From the NCBI GenBank assembly GCA_014898425.1, contig RCSZ01000019.1, positions 124,001 through 188,000 of the forward strand: a DNA stretch of 64,000 bases. The letters are read 5' to 3'. Every line of letters starts with the position of its first letter. Positions within the stretch are counted from its first letter, which is position 1. Below, piece after piece: positions 46,216-57,985 of this stretch. Source of the stretch: Botryotinia globosa (Eukaryota; Ascomycota; Leotiomycetes; Helotiales; Sclerotiniaceae). Made by a program: the position numbers and the translations under genes. Under the pieces are notes generated by a model. The model was not told the origin of the DNA. It did not search any database and saw only the letters and a list, made by a program, of their open reading frames with translations.

Positions 46216-48205
46216 ATGGCAGATTCCAGAGACTTTGCTGAATACCGTCTTACAAGATGGAATATAGATGACGATTCATTATCTTATATTGATCATGATT
46301 ATTGGGAAGAATTAACAAATCAAATAGTCGAATCACGATGGGGTATGAAAGCATCGGCTCTGAGTCGAGACAGAATGTTTCGCAAAGCTTTTGACCGCGT
46401 CAACAGGCCATCGCATGATGGCGGTTCAAAGTCAAAACGTTGCAGCAATTTCTCAGAGGCTCGAAGGTTCAAATTGATGATAGCAAGTATATGGAATGTC
46501 TCTGGTATGACACAATCGTTTTCCATAAGTGTTCAAAAGGCTGATGCATACAGCTGGTCGGGATCGTGGTTGTACATTGCACGGTGAAGGGAAGAGACGA
46601 ATGGCTCGCGATTCAGCAGATAAAACAACCCGTGGAAAAGACTTTGGCAATACCGTATGCTCTATGCCGGTTCATACTGAGGGTTTCTTTTCCTTTGTGG
46701 TGGAAACATTGAATGTTGCTAAAGAATACGCGTCGAATCGCAGTCAAATTCTAGCTCTTCGTCAGTCACTTGCAATTGATTCGGAAAATAGACAATCAAA
46801 AGGGACTTCTTCATTTGAACCCAAAGAAAAGCCAAGCAACCGGGAAAAACTGGGCTTTGACCAAGCGGTATCAATCTCATCAAACGGAGCAGGACACTCA
46901 AGAGAAAAGTCCTCATTTGAAGCCAACAACTCACCAAGCAGACAAGAAAAACTAATAATTGGCGATGCAACGTCATTTTCGTCGGATATTTCAAGCCATT
47001 CGATCAAAGCAGAACCAGAAATAGATCAGCTAATATCCAATTCATCAAAACGATTAGAATATTCAACTGTAGAACAATCAGATGGGGATAGTTCGGCACC
47101 ATCACCAACCGCATTCGACTCGTCGGAACATTCAACTGGGTTGGGAGGAGTCACTGAACCGTTATCCACTTCATCAAACGGATTGGGACACCTGGCTGTA
47201 GAACAATCTGAAGATGATCGTTCAGAATCGATGTCAATTTCACCAAACTCGTCGAAACAGTCAGAGCCATTGGGACATTCAATACAATCGGAGGAAATTA
47301 TCGAACCGATAGCACTCGCACCAAATGGATCGGGTCATTCAATTGGATCTTATCATCCACCACTAGTTGGTATTGATATTACAGGTCGTGGCAGTCGCAT
47401 TATCAAGAGAGCCTCCTTATACAAGAGGAAGGAATCGCTCAGTGCCCTTGGAGTTCCTTTGCACGTTGTTTGCACACAATTCAAGGACTATATTGTATGT
47501 GGACTAAACAATTGGAGAAAAGGAAGACATGTACAGAGCCAATTGGCTCTCGAAATTGTCGGCGTATGGTTTGAGAAATCAATGCATCAATATTCTTCTC
47601 AAACCTTGATAGATTTCATACACGAACTCGGTACAGGACGACAGTTGAATTTGGGGCAACTTCATAGCGCCGCTCGTGAATTCACACTTGTGGCTGGCCG
47701 AATGAAGTTCGATTTAATTCCAGGAGATGCAGTAGTTGCAAACCGGTCTGTGAATGTTTCGCAGAATTCTTCTTATCAGCACCTATTACAAATCACGAAC
47801 CAGAACGTTGCTGGTAAGTTTATCGGTTGTGACGGAGCCCGCGCAAGAGAGACCGAGAAAACTTTAGGGTTATTCATATCTGTCAAGCTGTTTAAAGGAA
47901 AAGAGTACTTTGTGTGTAGGCCACGCCCACATCAAAATCTTGATCGACAGAAAAATGTCAACCGTGAAAGATGCCGAATTGGTTTGGAAATTATCAGTAT
48001 ATGGCTCTGGGAACATTGGAACGCACAAGACGACTACATAAATTTGCCGGAGTTCCTTGTTTCTTTGAAAGCATCAAACGATAAAATGACGTTGGAGGAA
48101 ATTCATGAAGCCGCAATACATTCTATGACACAAGCAAGGCTGCCATATTCCCACAAAGCTTTCTTCGAATCAAATTATACCATAGAAGCAGTATCAGGAG
48201 ATTAG
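46216..48205 (+). CDS. unrecognised protein with two tandem KH-like modules
   Basis: Function unknown; about 646 aa. Exons 46216-46504 and 46554-48205 join through a 49-bp intron with a ctgat branch-like sequence. The N-terminal 140 residues are charged and basic. Residues about 190-365 are Ser-rich with loosely repeated phrases (SSNGAGHS, SSNGLGHL, PNGSGHS, VEQSDGD, VEQSEDD). The C-terminal half contains two related modules, near 368-490 and 508-630. Each has a glycine loop (ITGRGSRIIKR; VAGKFIGCDGARARETEK), a beta-rich stretch with YIVC or YFVC, and then a helical block (LALEIVGVWFEK; IGLEIISIWLWEHW) ending in LGQLHSAAREF or LEEIHEAAIHS. The second glycine loop fits the KH-domain GxxG pattern, so RNA or single-stranded DNA binding is possible. 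That is inference. Confidence 0.7.
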
Positions 48206-48636
48206 AAAGATGGGTATTTGAATCTTTGTGAAACAGGGGGAGCAAGAGAATCATGGTGATATATTATTTGGTTATGCGCAACACGGGCAAAGCATGTCAA
48301 TTACCACAGGGAAAAAATCAATGACTGAATAAACTTTGAACCATGACACTAGAGAGCTCATTATACCAATACAAGCCTTAAATACTTCGTCTTGTATTGC
48401 TAGCCATGACTTCAAATAGTGTCATATACCAAACAGATCAAATCGATAATAAGTAAGAGTTGTGAAAGACAATGAGTTTACTCACTCGCCAATGAGAACA
48501 TCTTACGAAAATTCATGAAATTTTACCCAGTGAAAACAATGCTCTCCCAACACCACGCTAGAACATTTCAAGAATTCTCTAAACGAGAACAGATATCAGA
48601 TGAAGCAAAGTCAAATGAAACCCAAGATTAGGTGTA
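48206..48636. other. convergent intergenic region KH-like gene / Zn2Cys6 regulator
   Basis: About 430 AT-rich bases with both 3' ends. Nothing else is seen. Confidence 0.55.
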
Positions 48637-50466
48637 TCAAAAGCCAAGGAAAGTAACACGTGGAGTATCTCCTTCTTTAGAGCACATCTCGCGAACCAAA
48701 GACATATGAACCCTTGTTCCACTAAGATGCTGAATCTTTAACACCTTTTCCAAAACAGTCTTGAACTTTCCAGATGAGAATTTTTCCAAGATCCAATCCC
48801 GATGTATAGTATCTGTGGTTTCAATCCCTGCCATGAATAAGGGCCAATGGAGTCTTTCGTAATGTTCCTCGTCGCCCTTGGCGAAGATTCTTTGAGCAAT
48901 GTCTAAGAGCGACTTGAGAGCTCGTTTGACTACCTTTGGTCTTGCGTTGCGATCTTCATTCTGGGTAGTGTATCGAAAGTGGTAGATACGTATAGCGTAG
49001 AAGTAACTGAGTATCCAATCGGCATTGATCAAGAATCTTGGACGAGTTTCCAAGTCCATTGCAGCGAGTTCAAATATGGAGCTGTAAGTTTGCTCAAGTT
49101 CACAGAATTGTTGCTCTATCTCATCTGAAGGGATATTTTGGTCAAGATCATTCACTAGCTGACACATTATTGCCGACTTCCATAACAGATCTAGCACTTC
49201 AAGATTCTGAGTATCGTCAGCCGCCTGATCTGGTGGATAGTCTTGATCAAAGTTCAGAGCTAGAACAGCACGGCCCATGTCGACGATTTTAGATATATTC
49301 TTTGTGTCGGTGCAAAGATATCTGGCAAAATCCCCACCACGGTAGCAAAAGCAAAATCCAACATCGGCATAAAACATCCAAACTGTAACTCGAGCCAGTA
49401 AGGATTGATCACGGGGGTGGAAGGGTAATGGCGGAGTTGTGTGCCGCTTTTTGAGTGTATCTAGATCTAGAAGACCCGCCACATGCTTTTGCACATAATC
49501 ACATACAACTCTGCTCAAGAGCATCATCGTACCGATGCCCGCATGAATTTGACTTGATCCGAGCATATATAAGAACCAGAAAGCTGCCATGATGCTCAAG
49601 TTATGTGGCGATTCTTCCTCGGAGATAGCTGTCAGTAAACGACCAATTCCAGCTCGAAAGTGCTTTTGGGCAAGGTCGTGAAGTTCATTATCTTTATCTT
49701 TGAAAAATAAGTCACGAAAGGATATCGCAAGCAGCAAGTGCATAATCAGAGGATCTTGCGCGCCGAGACAAATATAAATTTGCTGGGTTGACCAGGTGGG
49801 GTTTTTGGTGGTAAACTTCAATGATAACGTCTTCTCATAGTGCTCGACAGCCCGTTTCTCTGATGGTGAGAGTTTCAAGGGACTCGGATGACGTAAATTT
49901 GGAAAATGGAGTGTGACGCATCCTTGAGCATAATACTCATCCTGGAACACAACATTATCTCGACCCACAAGGTCAAGAGCTAAAGGTTGAAACGGCGATG
50001 AAGGGCTGGTAGTGTAAGTGTCCTTGTTTCCTGACGCGAGTCCGTCAAATGTCTCGAGATTGAAGGAACCTTCGGGTAAGACAAATCCATGTGCCATACT
50101 GTTCGTCCATTCATGCATGTTCCACATATCAGGAAATATTTCATCTTCAACTGCATGGAGAAACCCGTTGACATCTGCCGGTGTTGGATATGGTATGGAT
50201 GCAACGATATTTGGGATGATCTGAATTGGAATTGTCCTTTCTCTCGCTTCTCGATGCCGTCGCTCCCTTTCCTTCCGAGAAATAAATGGCTGGTATGAAC
50301 AATCTAACTCTAGACGATTGCACCTTTCACATATCGGATGTTTTTCGTCACATCTCACTCTGGCACGTCTACAAGTCATACATCCTATACTTGATTAGAT
50401 TAGGACTTTCAACTAGAGAAGACACCTACCTGATCTAGACCTGAGGCCTCTTCTAGGTTGTGACAT
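48637..50466 (-). CDS. Zn2Cys6 fungal transcription factor
   Basis: A zinc-cluster regulator of about 594 aa. Exon 1 (50466-50430) encodes MSQPRRGLRSRS and exon 2 (50384-48637) the rest; the 45-bp intron splits the zinc cluster start. The six zinc-binding cysteines are at 14, 17, 24, 31, 34 and 41 (spacing 2-6-6-2-6), with the usual basic RRARVR loop. A basic linker, RKERERRHREARER, follows. The large middle part resembles the fungal-specific regulatory region found in many such factors (HLLLAISFRDLFFKD, IMAAFWFLYMLGSSQIH). Proteins of this layout usually bind CGG triplets as dimers. It diverges from the M20 amidohydrolase, so that gene or a nearby transporter may be a target. This is not proven. 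Confidence 0.9.
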
Positions 50467-51057
50467 GGTAGAGTCTGCGATCCAAGTTGGCTGAAAGTTC
50501 TAGGTGGGGTCCAAGTCTAATTCAAGTGCTCAAACAATTGTTGGAAGTTTCTTTCCAACATTGCCCCATCTGTGTGAACATTTATGCACAGATCTAGGAC
50601 CTTTACGAGACAAAATCAAGGCCATGATAAGAGCGGGCTGAGTTGAGCTGATGAAGTGAGGTTGAGAAGAAGGCTGAAATGATTGGTAGTTATCAAAATC
50701 AGACCTGTCAAGTGGATCAAATGCGGCTGGTCGTCTCGACTAACCAATCAGAATTGGAGCTCGCCAATTTTGATTTTACCCCGCGGCATTGATGTCTGTG
50801 AATAAAAGCATGATATTGAAAGAACCGTGGGTGGCACTCATTTCGATTGGCTACAGCTGTCAATACTAAAAGCGTTGCATTTTCAGAAAGTTGTTTGCAT
50901 TTTATAGATACCCCTTCATTCCTCGTGAGCCCATTACCGATTGTCTTTGGATTACTTTATTACTAAGCTATCATCTGCTTCTCCCTTGTTTCCCATCTGC
51001 ACATCTATTCAACAATCAAGCAGTCCACCAAGTAACAAAGTAAAAGCATTATCAAAA
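50467..51057. promoter_or_regulatory. divergent promoter region Zn2Cys6 regulator / M20 amidohydrolase
   Basis: The 591 bases hold two features that could serve zinc-cluster binding: a CCGCGG everted triplet pair at 50781-50786 and a dyad at 50540-50559 (listed separately). Autoregulation is possible. Confidence 0.45.
50540..50559. promoter_or_regulatory. 7-bp perfect dyad, candidate operator
   Basis: GTTGGAA and TTCCAAC separated by six bases (gtttct), with outer complementarity caat/attg interrupted by one base. It lies 74-93 bases upstream of the regulator's start codon. Dyads of this kind can be binding sites for dimeric factors, but chance is not excluded. Confidence 0.35.
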
Positions 51058-52506
51058 ATGGATGATGCAACCTTTTTCGATCAGGCCATTGGTCAGTACG
51101 ATGAGAAATTGAAAGCAATCAATCAAAAGGTAGCAGCAGCCTTCTATCCATATGCAATTGCACCGTATCTCACAGGTTTAGATCCACGAAAATCCAGAGC
51201 TTGGATACAATGAAGTAAAGGCACACGACAATATTACGTCTATGTTAAAAGAGCTAGGTTACTCTGTCACGACTGGAGCGTATGGTGTACCAACAGCTTT
51301 CTCGGCCGAGTATGGTAGTGGGGGTCGTCTTGTAGTGTACAACGCGGAATATGATGCTTTACCCGATATAGGACACGCATGTGGCCACAATCTCATTGCT
51401 ACTGCTTCAATTGCATCATTTCTTGGTCTTGCGGCAGCAATCAAAGAGAAGAATATTCCTGGCCGAGTCAGGCTTTTGGGAACACCAGCCGAGGAAGGAG
51501 GCGGAGGGAAACTGAAGCTCATCGACGCTGGAGCATACAAAGATGTTGATGCTTGTATGATGGTTCATCCATCTATCAGAGACCCGAGTCATGGCCTCGT
51601 TGGCTCTGCTTATAGCACCACGTTGGCAAACCATAAGTTTAAGATTCATTACACGGGCAAGCCTTCTCATGCGGCCATGGCACCTTGGGAGGGTATCAAT
51701 GCGCTTGATGCTGTTGTTCTTGCTTACAATGCTATCAGTGTATTGCGACAACAGATCAAGCCATATGAAAGGATCAATGTAAGCATAGTAAATCGTCAGC
51801 CATATATATTCTAACCTATACAAGGGTGTGATTGAATCTGGTGGTACGAGACCAAATATCATCACAGCTAGTGCAGGATTAGTTTACTACATCCGAAGTG
51901 CTACCCTTAAAGAAGCCGATGAGCTCAAAGCCCGAGCCATCAAATGTTTCGAGGGAGCTGCTATTGCAACAGGCTGTACCGTCGAGTTTGAAGAGTATGT
52001 TTACGATCCCCGCTTTTCCATTCAAATCATGTATTGACCTTGCTCAGGATCAACACATACGCGGATACACGACCCAATAAGCCAATCTGCTACCAGTACG
52101 CCCAGGCGATGGAAAGTCTCAAATACCCCGTTACATGTGATTTTCAACACATTGATAATGCGCCTGGCTCAACAGATATGGGTACGTTACGAATCTCTCT
52201 TAAAACAAAGATTATCTTCTAACCAATTTCGTTTTCTCAGGTAACGTCACATACGAATGTCCCGGCTTCCATGGTTGGTATGGTATCTCCGATACAGCAT
52301 TTAACCACACTCCTCAATTTACACAAGCTGCCGCTACCAAAGAAGCTCATGATATTACACTTGTGACGGCTAAAGCTATGGCGATTGTGGGGTGGAAAAT
52401 CCTGACCGATGATGAGATAGCAGAGAGTGTAAGGAAAGATTTTGAAGGAGATAAAATTTTGAGGGAGAAGCCCAGGGGTGTGGTTTCTGTGGGGGGTGCT
52501 TGCTGA
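51058..52506 (+). CDS. M20 family amidohydrolase/peptidase (M20D, PM20D2-like)
   Basis: A zinc-dependent amidohydrolase of about 412 aa; relatives cut dipeptides, N-acyl amino acids or aminobenzoyl-glutamate. Exons 51058-51129, 51182-51778, 51825-51994, 52048-52181 and 52241-52506 fit in frame. The first intron must be removed to give INQKIHENPELGYNE, the standard M20D start. Metal and catalytic motifs are complete: DIGHACGHN, GTPAEEGGGGK, MMVHPS and the dimerisation-domain motif YTGKPSHAAMAPWEG. The C-terminal half shows NIITASAGLVYYIRSAT and NAPGSTDMGNVTYECPG. No signal peptide, so it is probably cytosolic. The real substrate is unknown. Divergent from a Zn2Cys6 regulator, which may control it. 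Confidence 0.9.
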
Positions 52507-53288
52507 AATGGACTTCGTTAGATTGATTCGCTCAAGAGATAGAAATGAGTTCGATGCATATGAGCTAATATCGTAGTTTGGAGAGAGCATATTAATCGGG
52601 TTAATCGATTTCGTCGTAAAGTAGTCGATCCAATGTTGCACGTCATACTTTCCATATATATACCAACATCATATCCCATAGTACATCAAAGTAATAATTC
52701 GCAATTCTCTATTGTCTAGATACTGACTTACTCACCCGGGCCATGCCCTTTTTAACGATTAATCTAAACTGCTTATCTGGATCTCATAAATACATACCCT
52801 ATTATCTCGATACCCTAGAGATAATATTCTCTATTCATTCCCCAGGTCATCACTTTCTTAAGCGATACCTACCCCTTAACTACCTCGTTAGTATCGAGCT
52901 AGACTGATTTGTATTACGGATCGATATATTCTCTGGTATATTATTATAAGATGTATTTGATTTATAACCTAGTGTAGTTCATTTCTAATTCTTCATGTAT
53001 TCATATATTCATTTACGTAGTCAATTATCCACTTATCCATTCATCATTCATAACTCCCCTCCAAAAGAAATCCCAATCCCCACCCAAACTTTTCCTTTCT
53101 TTTCCTTCCATTTCCTTGCTAATCGCCAAAATAAATCACACCATGCTACGCTTGTATTCAAACATACAATTTTATCCATCTCCACTCATCTCATTCATTC
53201 CATCTATATATAACATGTATAATTTCCATCCATCTTCCCTCACTTCCTCTCTCACAATACAATTCCTTGCTTCCTTGCTCTTTTCTCT
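52507..53288. other. convergent intergenic region M20 / MFS
   Basis: About 780 AT-rich bases with pyrimidine-rich patches on the plus strand (53000-53290). The frames here are low-complexity. Confidence 0.55.
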
Positions 53289-55370
53289 TCACTTTCTAAA
53301 CCCCAGTTTCGGCAATTTGATCTCTATCGTTATAGCAAAAGATAGAATACTCATCACCAACGCAAAGATATACGCGGCTTTTAGGGCTTCGGCGTAGGAA
53401 TCGATGACTTGGTCTCTATAGTGGGGTTCTAGACCTGCTACTGCTTGGACGGAGGAGCGGACTGCTTCGATTACCTACTCATTTATCAGTTTGTTAGTTT
53501 TTCTCTTCCAGATAAGAATAATAAAATCCTAGAGAGGATATAATAGAGAAACATGAAGAAAATAAATGAAAAAACACCTTCTCCTTATCCGGTCCCACCA
53601 CATTCGCATTCAAGAATCCCACCAACGAATTCTGTACAATGAGCGAGCTGACCGCCACGCCCAAAACCTGTCCCATACTCCTCCACAAAACCAAGGTAGT
53701 CGTGACAACCGCTTGTTCCCCCTGTTCACTCACGGCCAAAACACTCATGAAACTGCCTGGCATTTGAAATCCTTGTCCCATACTCGATGGGATCAAGAGT
53801 AGGACGTATACCCAATTTGGCAAGGAGCGATTCATAGCTACTAATCCTATAGATCCGATGACATAGAGAGAGACGCCGAGGACCAAGGGGATTTTAAGGT
53901 TGCGAGTCCAGGTGATGAGGAATCCGGTAAGGGTGCCGAATGCGCTGGCGGCGATGGAGGGGATGATGAGACGGAGACCGGATGCGGTGGGGGATTCGAG
54001 GAGGACGGCTTGGAAATAGAGGGGGATGTTGAAGAGGACTGCGTTGATTACGATGGCGCCGAGGGCGTTGCCGATGATGAGGGAACCGCGGGGATTGTGG
54101 GTTATGAGGGAGAGGGGCATGACGGGTTGGGAGGCGTAGTATTCGGTTATGATGAATAGGGGGAGACCAATGACAGTGAGGATTATACAGGTGAGAATCA
54201 GAGGGTGTGTCCAGGGGTATATATTACCGCCGAGATTCTAATGAGCGTTAGATTAAGTTGCCCACATAAATGAAGGGAATTTGGTAGGTTCCTGCGAGGG
54301 AAGGTACTTACAATTGCGAGTATGAAGAAAGTAATAGTGGCCATTAGCAACAACGAACCTTTGTAATCAAAAACACTCAAAGCCTCCTTTAACGTTTTCT
54401 TCCCCCTATTCAAACCCAAGTCATTCGGTATAACAAAACACGAAACAATCAAGCAAACAATCAATCCTGGAACCTGAACCCCAAACTCCCATCTCCATCC
54501 AAGATGATCCGCAATCGCACCACCTAGTGCTGCCCCTGAAGCTGCTCCAATACCAAAAACAATATTCAGGTAGGATTGATACGCGCCGCGGATTTCGATG
54601 GGTATGAGATCACTTGTGATAATCGATCCCATGGACATGACACCCCCAGCACCCAATCCACAAACTGCTCTCGCGATGATGAAGCTCGTCATACTTTGAG
54701 CAAAAGCACACCAAATCGTCGATACTAGAAACAAAACCATGGAGAAAATATATGGAGGTTTTCTACCCGTGGCATCGGAGAGACGTCCGAAGATAGGTTG
54801 GAAACTGGTGGATGTGAGAAGAAATGCGGTGGATAACCATGATGCACTATTAGACGCATGAAAATATGAAGTGATAACTGGATGACTCGAAACCATGATT
54901 GTAGAATCAAATGAAGACAATGTATATGTCAAAAGCACACCGCCGAAAATGAGCCAAAATCTCTTTACTCCAACACCGCCTAGAAATGGTGATTTAGGTT
55001 CCTCGTCATCGTCCTCGATGGTTTCTCGAATACTCCTAATAGAACCAGCGATGGATTTCCTCCTCGTGCTTACACGACTTGAATTTCGAGATCCTCGTTT
55101 GGTATGGTGATGAATCCGGGAACTTCGAAACATGGATGATTCTTGAGGATTGGTTTCGATTCCGATAGCTGTAAATGATGTTGTTCTCGATAACATCAAA
55201 TCGAATTCATTGGGATCGACATCCGTTCCTGTTGAATCGCCATCATTATCCCCCAAGACTTCTTCAATCGCCGGTGTATCATTTCTGGGTGGAAAGAGGA
55301 GTGGTGTATTTTCTGTTGCGGTATGAGATGAGGTATCTTGACCGCCCGCTCGATGATTGCTTTGCACCAT
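53289..55370 (-). CDS. MFS transporter, VBA/DHA2-like (14 TM)
   Basis: An efflux or vacuolar-type MFS protein of about 634 aa. Exons 55370-54312, 54237-53578 and 53474-53289. The N-terminal 135 residues are hydrophilic, Ser/Arg-rich, with an acidic dileucine-like patch (ENTPLLFP) common in vacuolar membrane proteins. The membrane part opens with FDSTIMVSSHPVITSYF and holds LSTAFLLTSTSFQPIFGRLS, GRKPPY, RAVCGLGAGGVMSM and WRWEFGVQVPG, typical of the DHA2/VBA subfamily (vacuolar basic amino acid transporters in yeast). The ATG at 55370 (MVQSNHRAG) is chosen; an in-frame ATG at 55415 would add 15 residues. Substrate not known: drug/H+ efflux and basic amino acids are both possible. Confidence 0.85.
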
Positions 55371-56285
55371 GACTTCTCTCCTCTGTATGAAACCGATAAT
55401 ACTCAACCAGGTCAATCAACAGAGAACGATGATCAACATATATAGAGAGATACACCACCACTTCCCAAGCCAATTCGGAGTCACCGCCCAATGGAGCAAT
55501 CATTTTTTCTCGACACCCTCACAATCATCTACAAGGTAATTGCTGACCCAAACGTCCTCCACTTTCCTCCAGAGGTTAGAGGGGATGGGAAATATATAAC
55601 CCTGTGACCCTCCATATAACGCAATCGAGCTACGAAAAACCCTCATCCCTTCCGACGCATCAGAGAAAAGCATTCACCGAGTGAGTCAGTCCCGCTTTCA
55701 TACATTGTACATACATACGATGCACCTAGAGAAAAGAGGAAACCAGGATTGATTTTGGGAAATGCAATGTTAGTGTTAGAAGAGTTGCAATTGCATCCAT
55801 CCACCAGTGATAGATACCCGTCGCACCATCACGGGTGAAGGACTTTCGTGACGGGGAACCTATCAGCGCAAAGTATGAGACGGGATCCCATTCTAGAACA
55901 GTCTCCTCCATGTATCCTATAAGCCATCATTATGCAAAGGGTGTCAAATCAACACTCACTCACTCACTCACTCACTCACTACACATACAACCCCAGCTAT
56001 ATCTACCTATCACACGTACGGATAATATTCGGGATAATACAATCCCCGTTATCGATAAGAGAAACCCTGGAACCCCGAACCCAAAATATCCCGGAGCAAT
56101 ATCGGACTGTGATAATTCATTCTTTTATCTCTTCCTCATAAGTCAAGTGAAGTGAAGTGAAACACACAATTGACGTTCAAGATCTCTCTCGCTGACATCT
56201 TGAAATTCATATACACTCCTTCATCTATCTATAACGATATTCAAGCAGCCAAACAGCCAAACAGCCCATCTTACATCTTATCACC
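55371..56285. other. intergenic region MFS / glutamine amidotransferase-like gene
   Basis: The 915 bases hold two divergent promoters, an (ACTC)n microsatellite at 55953-55980 and otherwise unremarkable DNA. No gene supported. Confidence 0.5.
55953..55980 (+). repeat. (ACTC)7 microsatellite
   Basis: Seven uninterrupted tetranucleotide units, about 300 bases upstream of the glutamine amidotransferase-like gene. Confidence 0.85.
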
Positions 56286-57149
56286 ATGCCTCAACCCCCC
56301 CTCCGCATCGCAATCCTCGAATGCGACACCCCCCTCCAAAACACCAATTCCAAATACGGCGGATACGGCGGGGTATTCACCTCACTCCTGCAGCGGGGAG
56401 CCTCATCTCTTTCCCCTCCGCTCCCCGAATGCGCTCTGCAGATAAGTAAATACGACGTTGTGACGGCGCAAGAATATCCCACTCTCTCCTCCATCGACGC
56501 AATCCTCATCAGCGGATCGCGGCACACATCTTTTGAATCCGATGCGTGGATCGTGAAGCTGGTGGATTTTGTGAAGGGGGTTTTGGCGCAGGATAGAGTG
56601 CGGTTGGTGGGAGTGTGTTTTGGACATCAGATTATCGGGAGGGCGTTGGGGGTCAAGGTTGCGAGGAGTGATCGCGGGTGGGAGGTGAGTGTGACGCCGG
56701 TAGAGTTGACGGGGAGGGGGAAGGAGATTTTTGGGTTGGAGAAATTGGTATGTTTTTTTGTCTTTCCATTACTATTATTTTGATTCGTCAATACATAAAA
56801 TGAGCAATTGGAAAACAGAGAGAGAGAGAGAGAAACCCCAAAACTAACAAACCAAAAGAACATATTCCAAATGCACAAAGACATCGTCTACGAATATCCG
56901 CCCGAAGTCGAACCATTAGCATACACCGATAAATGCGCCACGCAGGGAATGTACATTCGCAAGAAACTCATCACGGTGCAAGGACATCCGGAATTCACAG
57001 AGGAGATAGTGCGGGAGTTATTGGAGGCACGTCATGCATCGGGGGTGTTTGACGACGAGACGTATACGGATGCGGTGGGGAGAGTGGATAAGGAACACGA
57101 TGGTGTGAAAGTCGCGCAGGCGTTTTTGAAATTCATCATGGAGGATTAG
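56286..57149 (+). CDS. class I glutamine amidotransferase-like protein
   Basis: A 250-aa cytosolic protein with the class I glutamine amidotransferase fold. Exons 56286-56747 and 56859-57149; the 111-bp intron contains a (GA)n run at about 56818-56834. Motifs: the nucleophile elbow GVCFGHQIIGRALG with the catalytic Cys, ILISGSRHTSF in the N-terminal part, and TVQGHPEFTEE with the His-Glu pair of the triad. The family is widespread in fungi (similar to yeast YLR126C-type proteins, as I recall). Glutaminase or gamma-glutamyl peptidase activity is the likely chemistry, but the substrate is unknown. Exon 1 is noticeably more GC-rich and C-rich at third positions than its neighbours. Confidence 0.88.
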
Positions 57150-57229
57150 ATGTGTATTGCATGCTCTGCAATTAGATGAGTTGTATTATCTCAGGATATA
57201 TAAATATTCATATCTCTATCTCTATTATC

Positions 57230-57235
57230 AATAAA
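57230..57235 (+). terminator. candidate polyadenylation signal AATAAA
   Basis: AATAAA 81 nt after the amidotransferase-like stop codon, a fitting distance for cleavage just downstream. Confidence 0.4.
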
Positions 57236-57559
57236 TGAATATATTTTCCCCTAATTCTTCCTATTACTTCTCTTCTCTCTTCTCTCTTCTCTCCATCAAA
57301 CTCCATTCCTCCACTCCCAAACTCTACATTCCACACAATCCACTATACCACTTCTAAAGATTAGATATAAATCTCCCAACAACTCAATACCCTATCCTAT
57401 CCCAATCTCAAAAGCATCTCTCTCTACTCTCTATTCCCTCTACTCCCTCTACTCCCTCTACTCCCTCCAGCCCCTTTCCACCTCCACCTCCACCTTTAAC
57501 ATCCAATATCCAACATCCCATCCTATCCCATCCCCAAAATCCATTTAGATCTTACAAGA

Positions 57560-57718
57560 AATCTATTTATCCATCTATCTATCCATCTATCCATCTATTT
57601 ATTTATCCATTTATTCATCTATTTATTTATTCATCTATTTATTTATCTATTTATTTATCTATTTATTTATCTATTTATTTATTTATTTATTTATTTATTT
57701 ATCTATTTATTTATCTAT

Positions 57719-57817
<99 letters not shown>

Positions 57818-57985
57818 TCTATCTATCCATCTATCCATCTATCTATCTATTCATCTATTCATTTATTTATCTATTCATTTATTTATCTATCCATCTATCC
57901 ATCTATCCATCTATCCATCTATTCATCTATTTATTTATCCATCTATCCATCTATCTATCTATCCATCTATGTATCCATCCATCTA
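57560..57985 (+). repeat. large compound tetranucleotide array (TTTA/TCTA/TCCA)n
   Basis: More than 400 bases keep a strict four-base period. The core at about 57672-57818 is nearly pure (ATTT)n, flanked on both sides by mixed ATCT, ATCC and ATTC units, the usual pattern of a microsatellite decaying from its edges. Its length makes both polymorphism and assembly error likely. Confidence 0.9.

Noticed and set aside
52995..53397. Short plus-strand frames between the M20 and MFS genes
   Set aside because: Pyrimidine-rich leader-like DNA and the antisense of the MFS last exon; no protein character.
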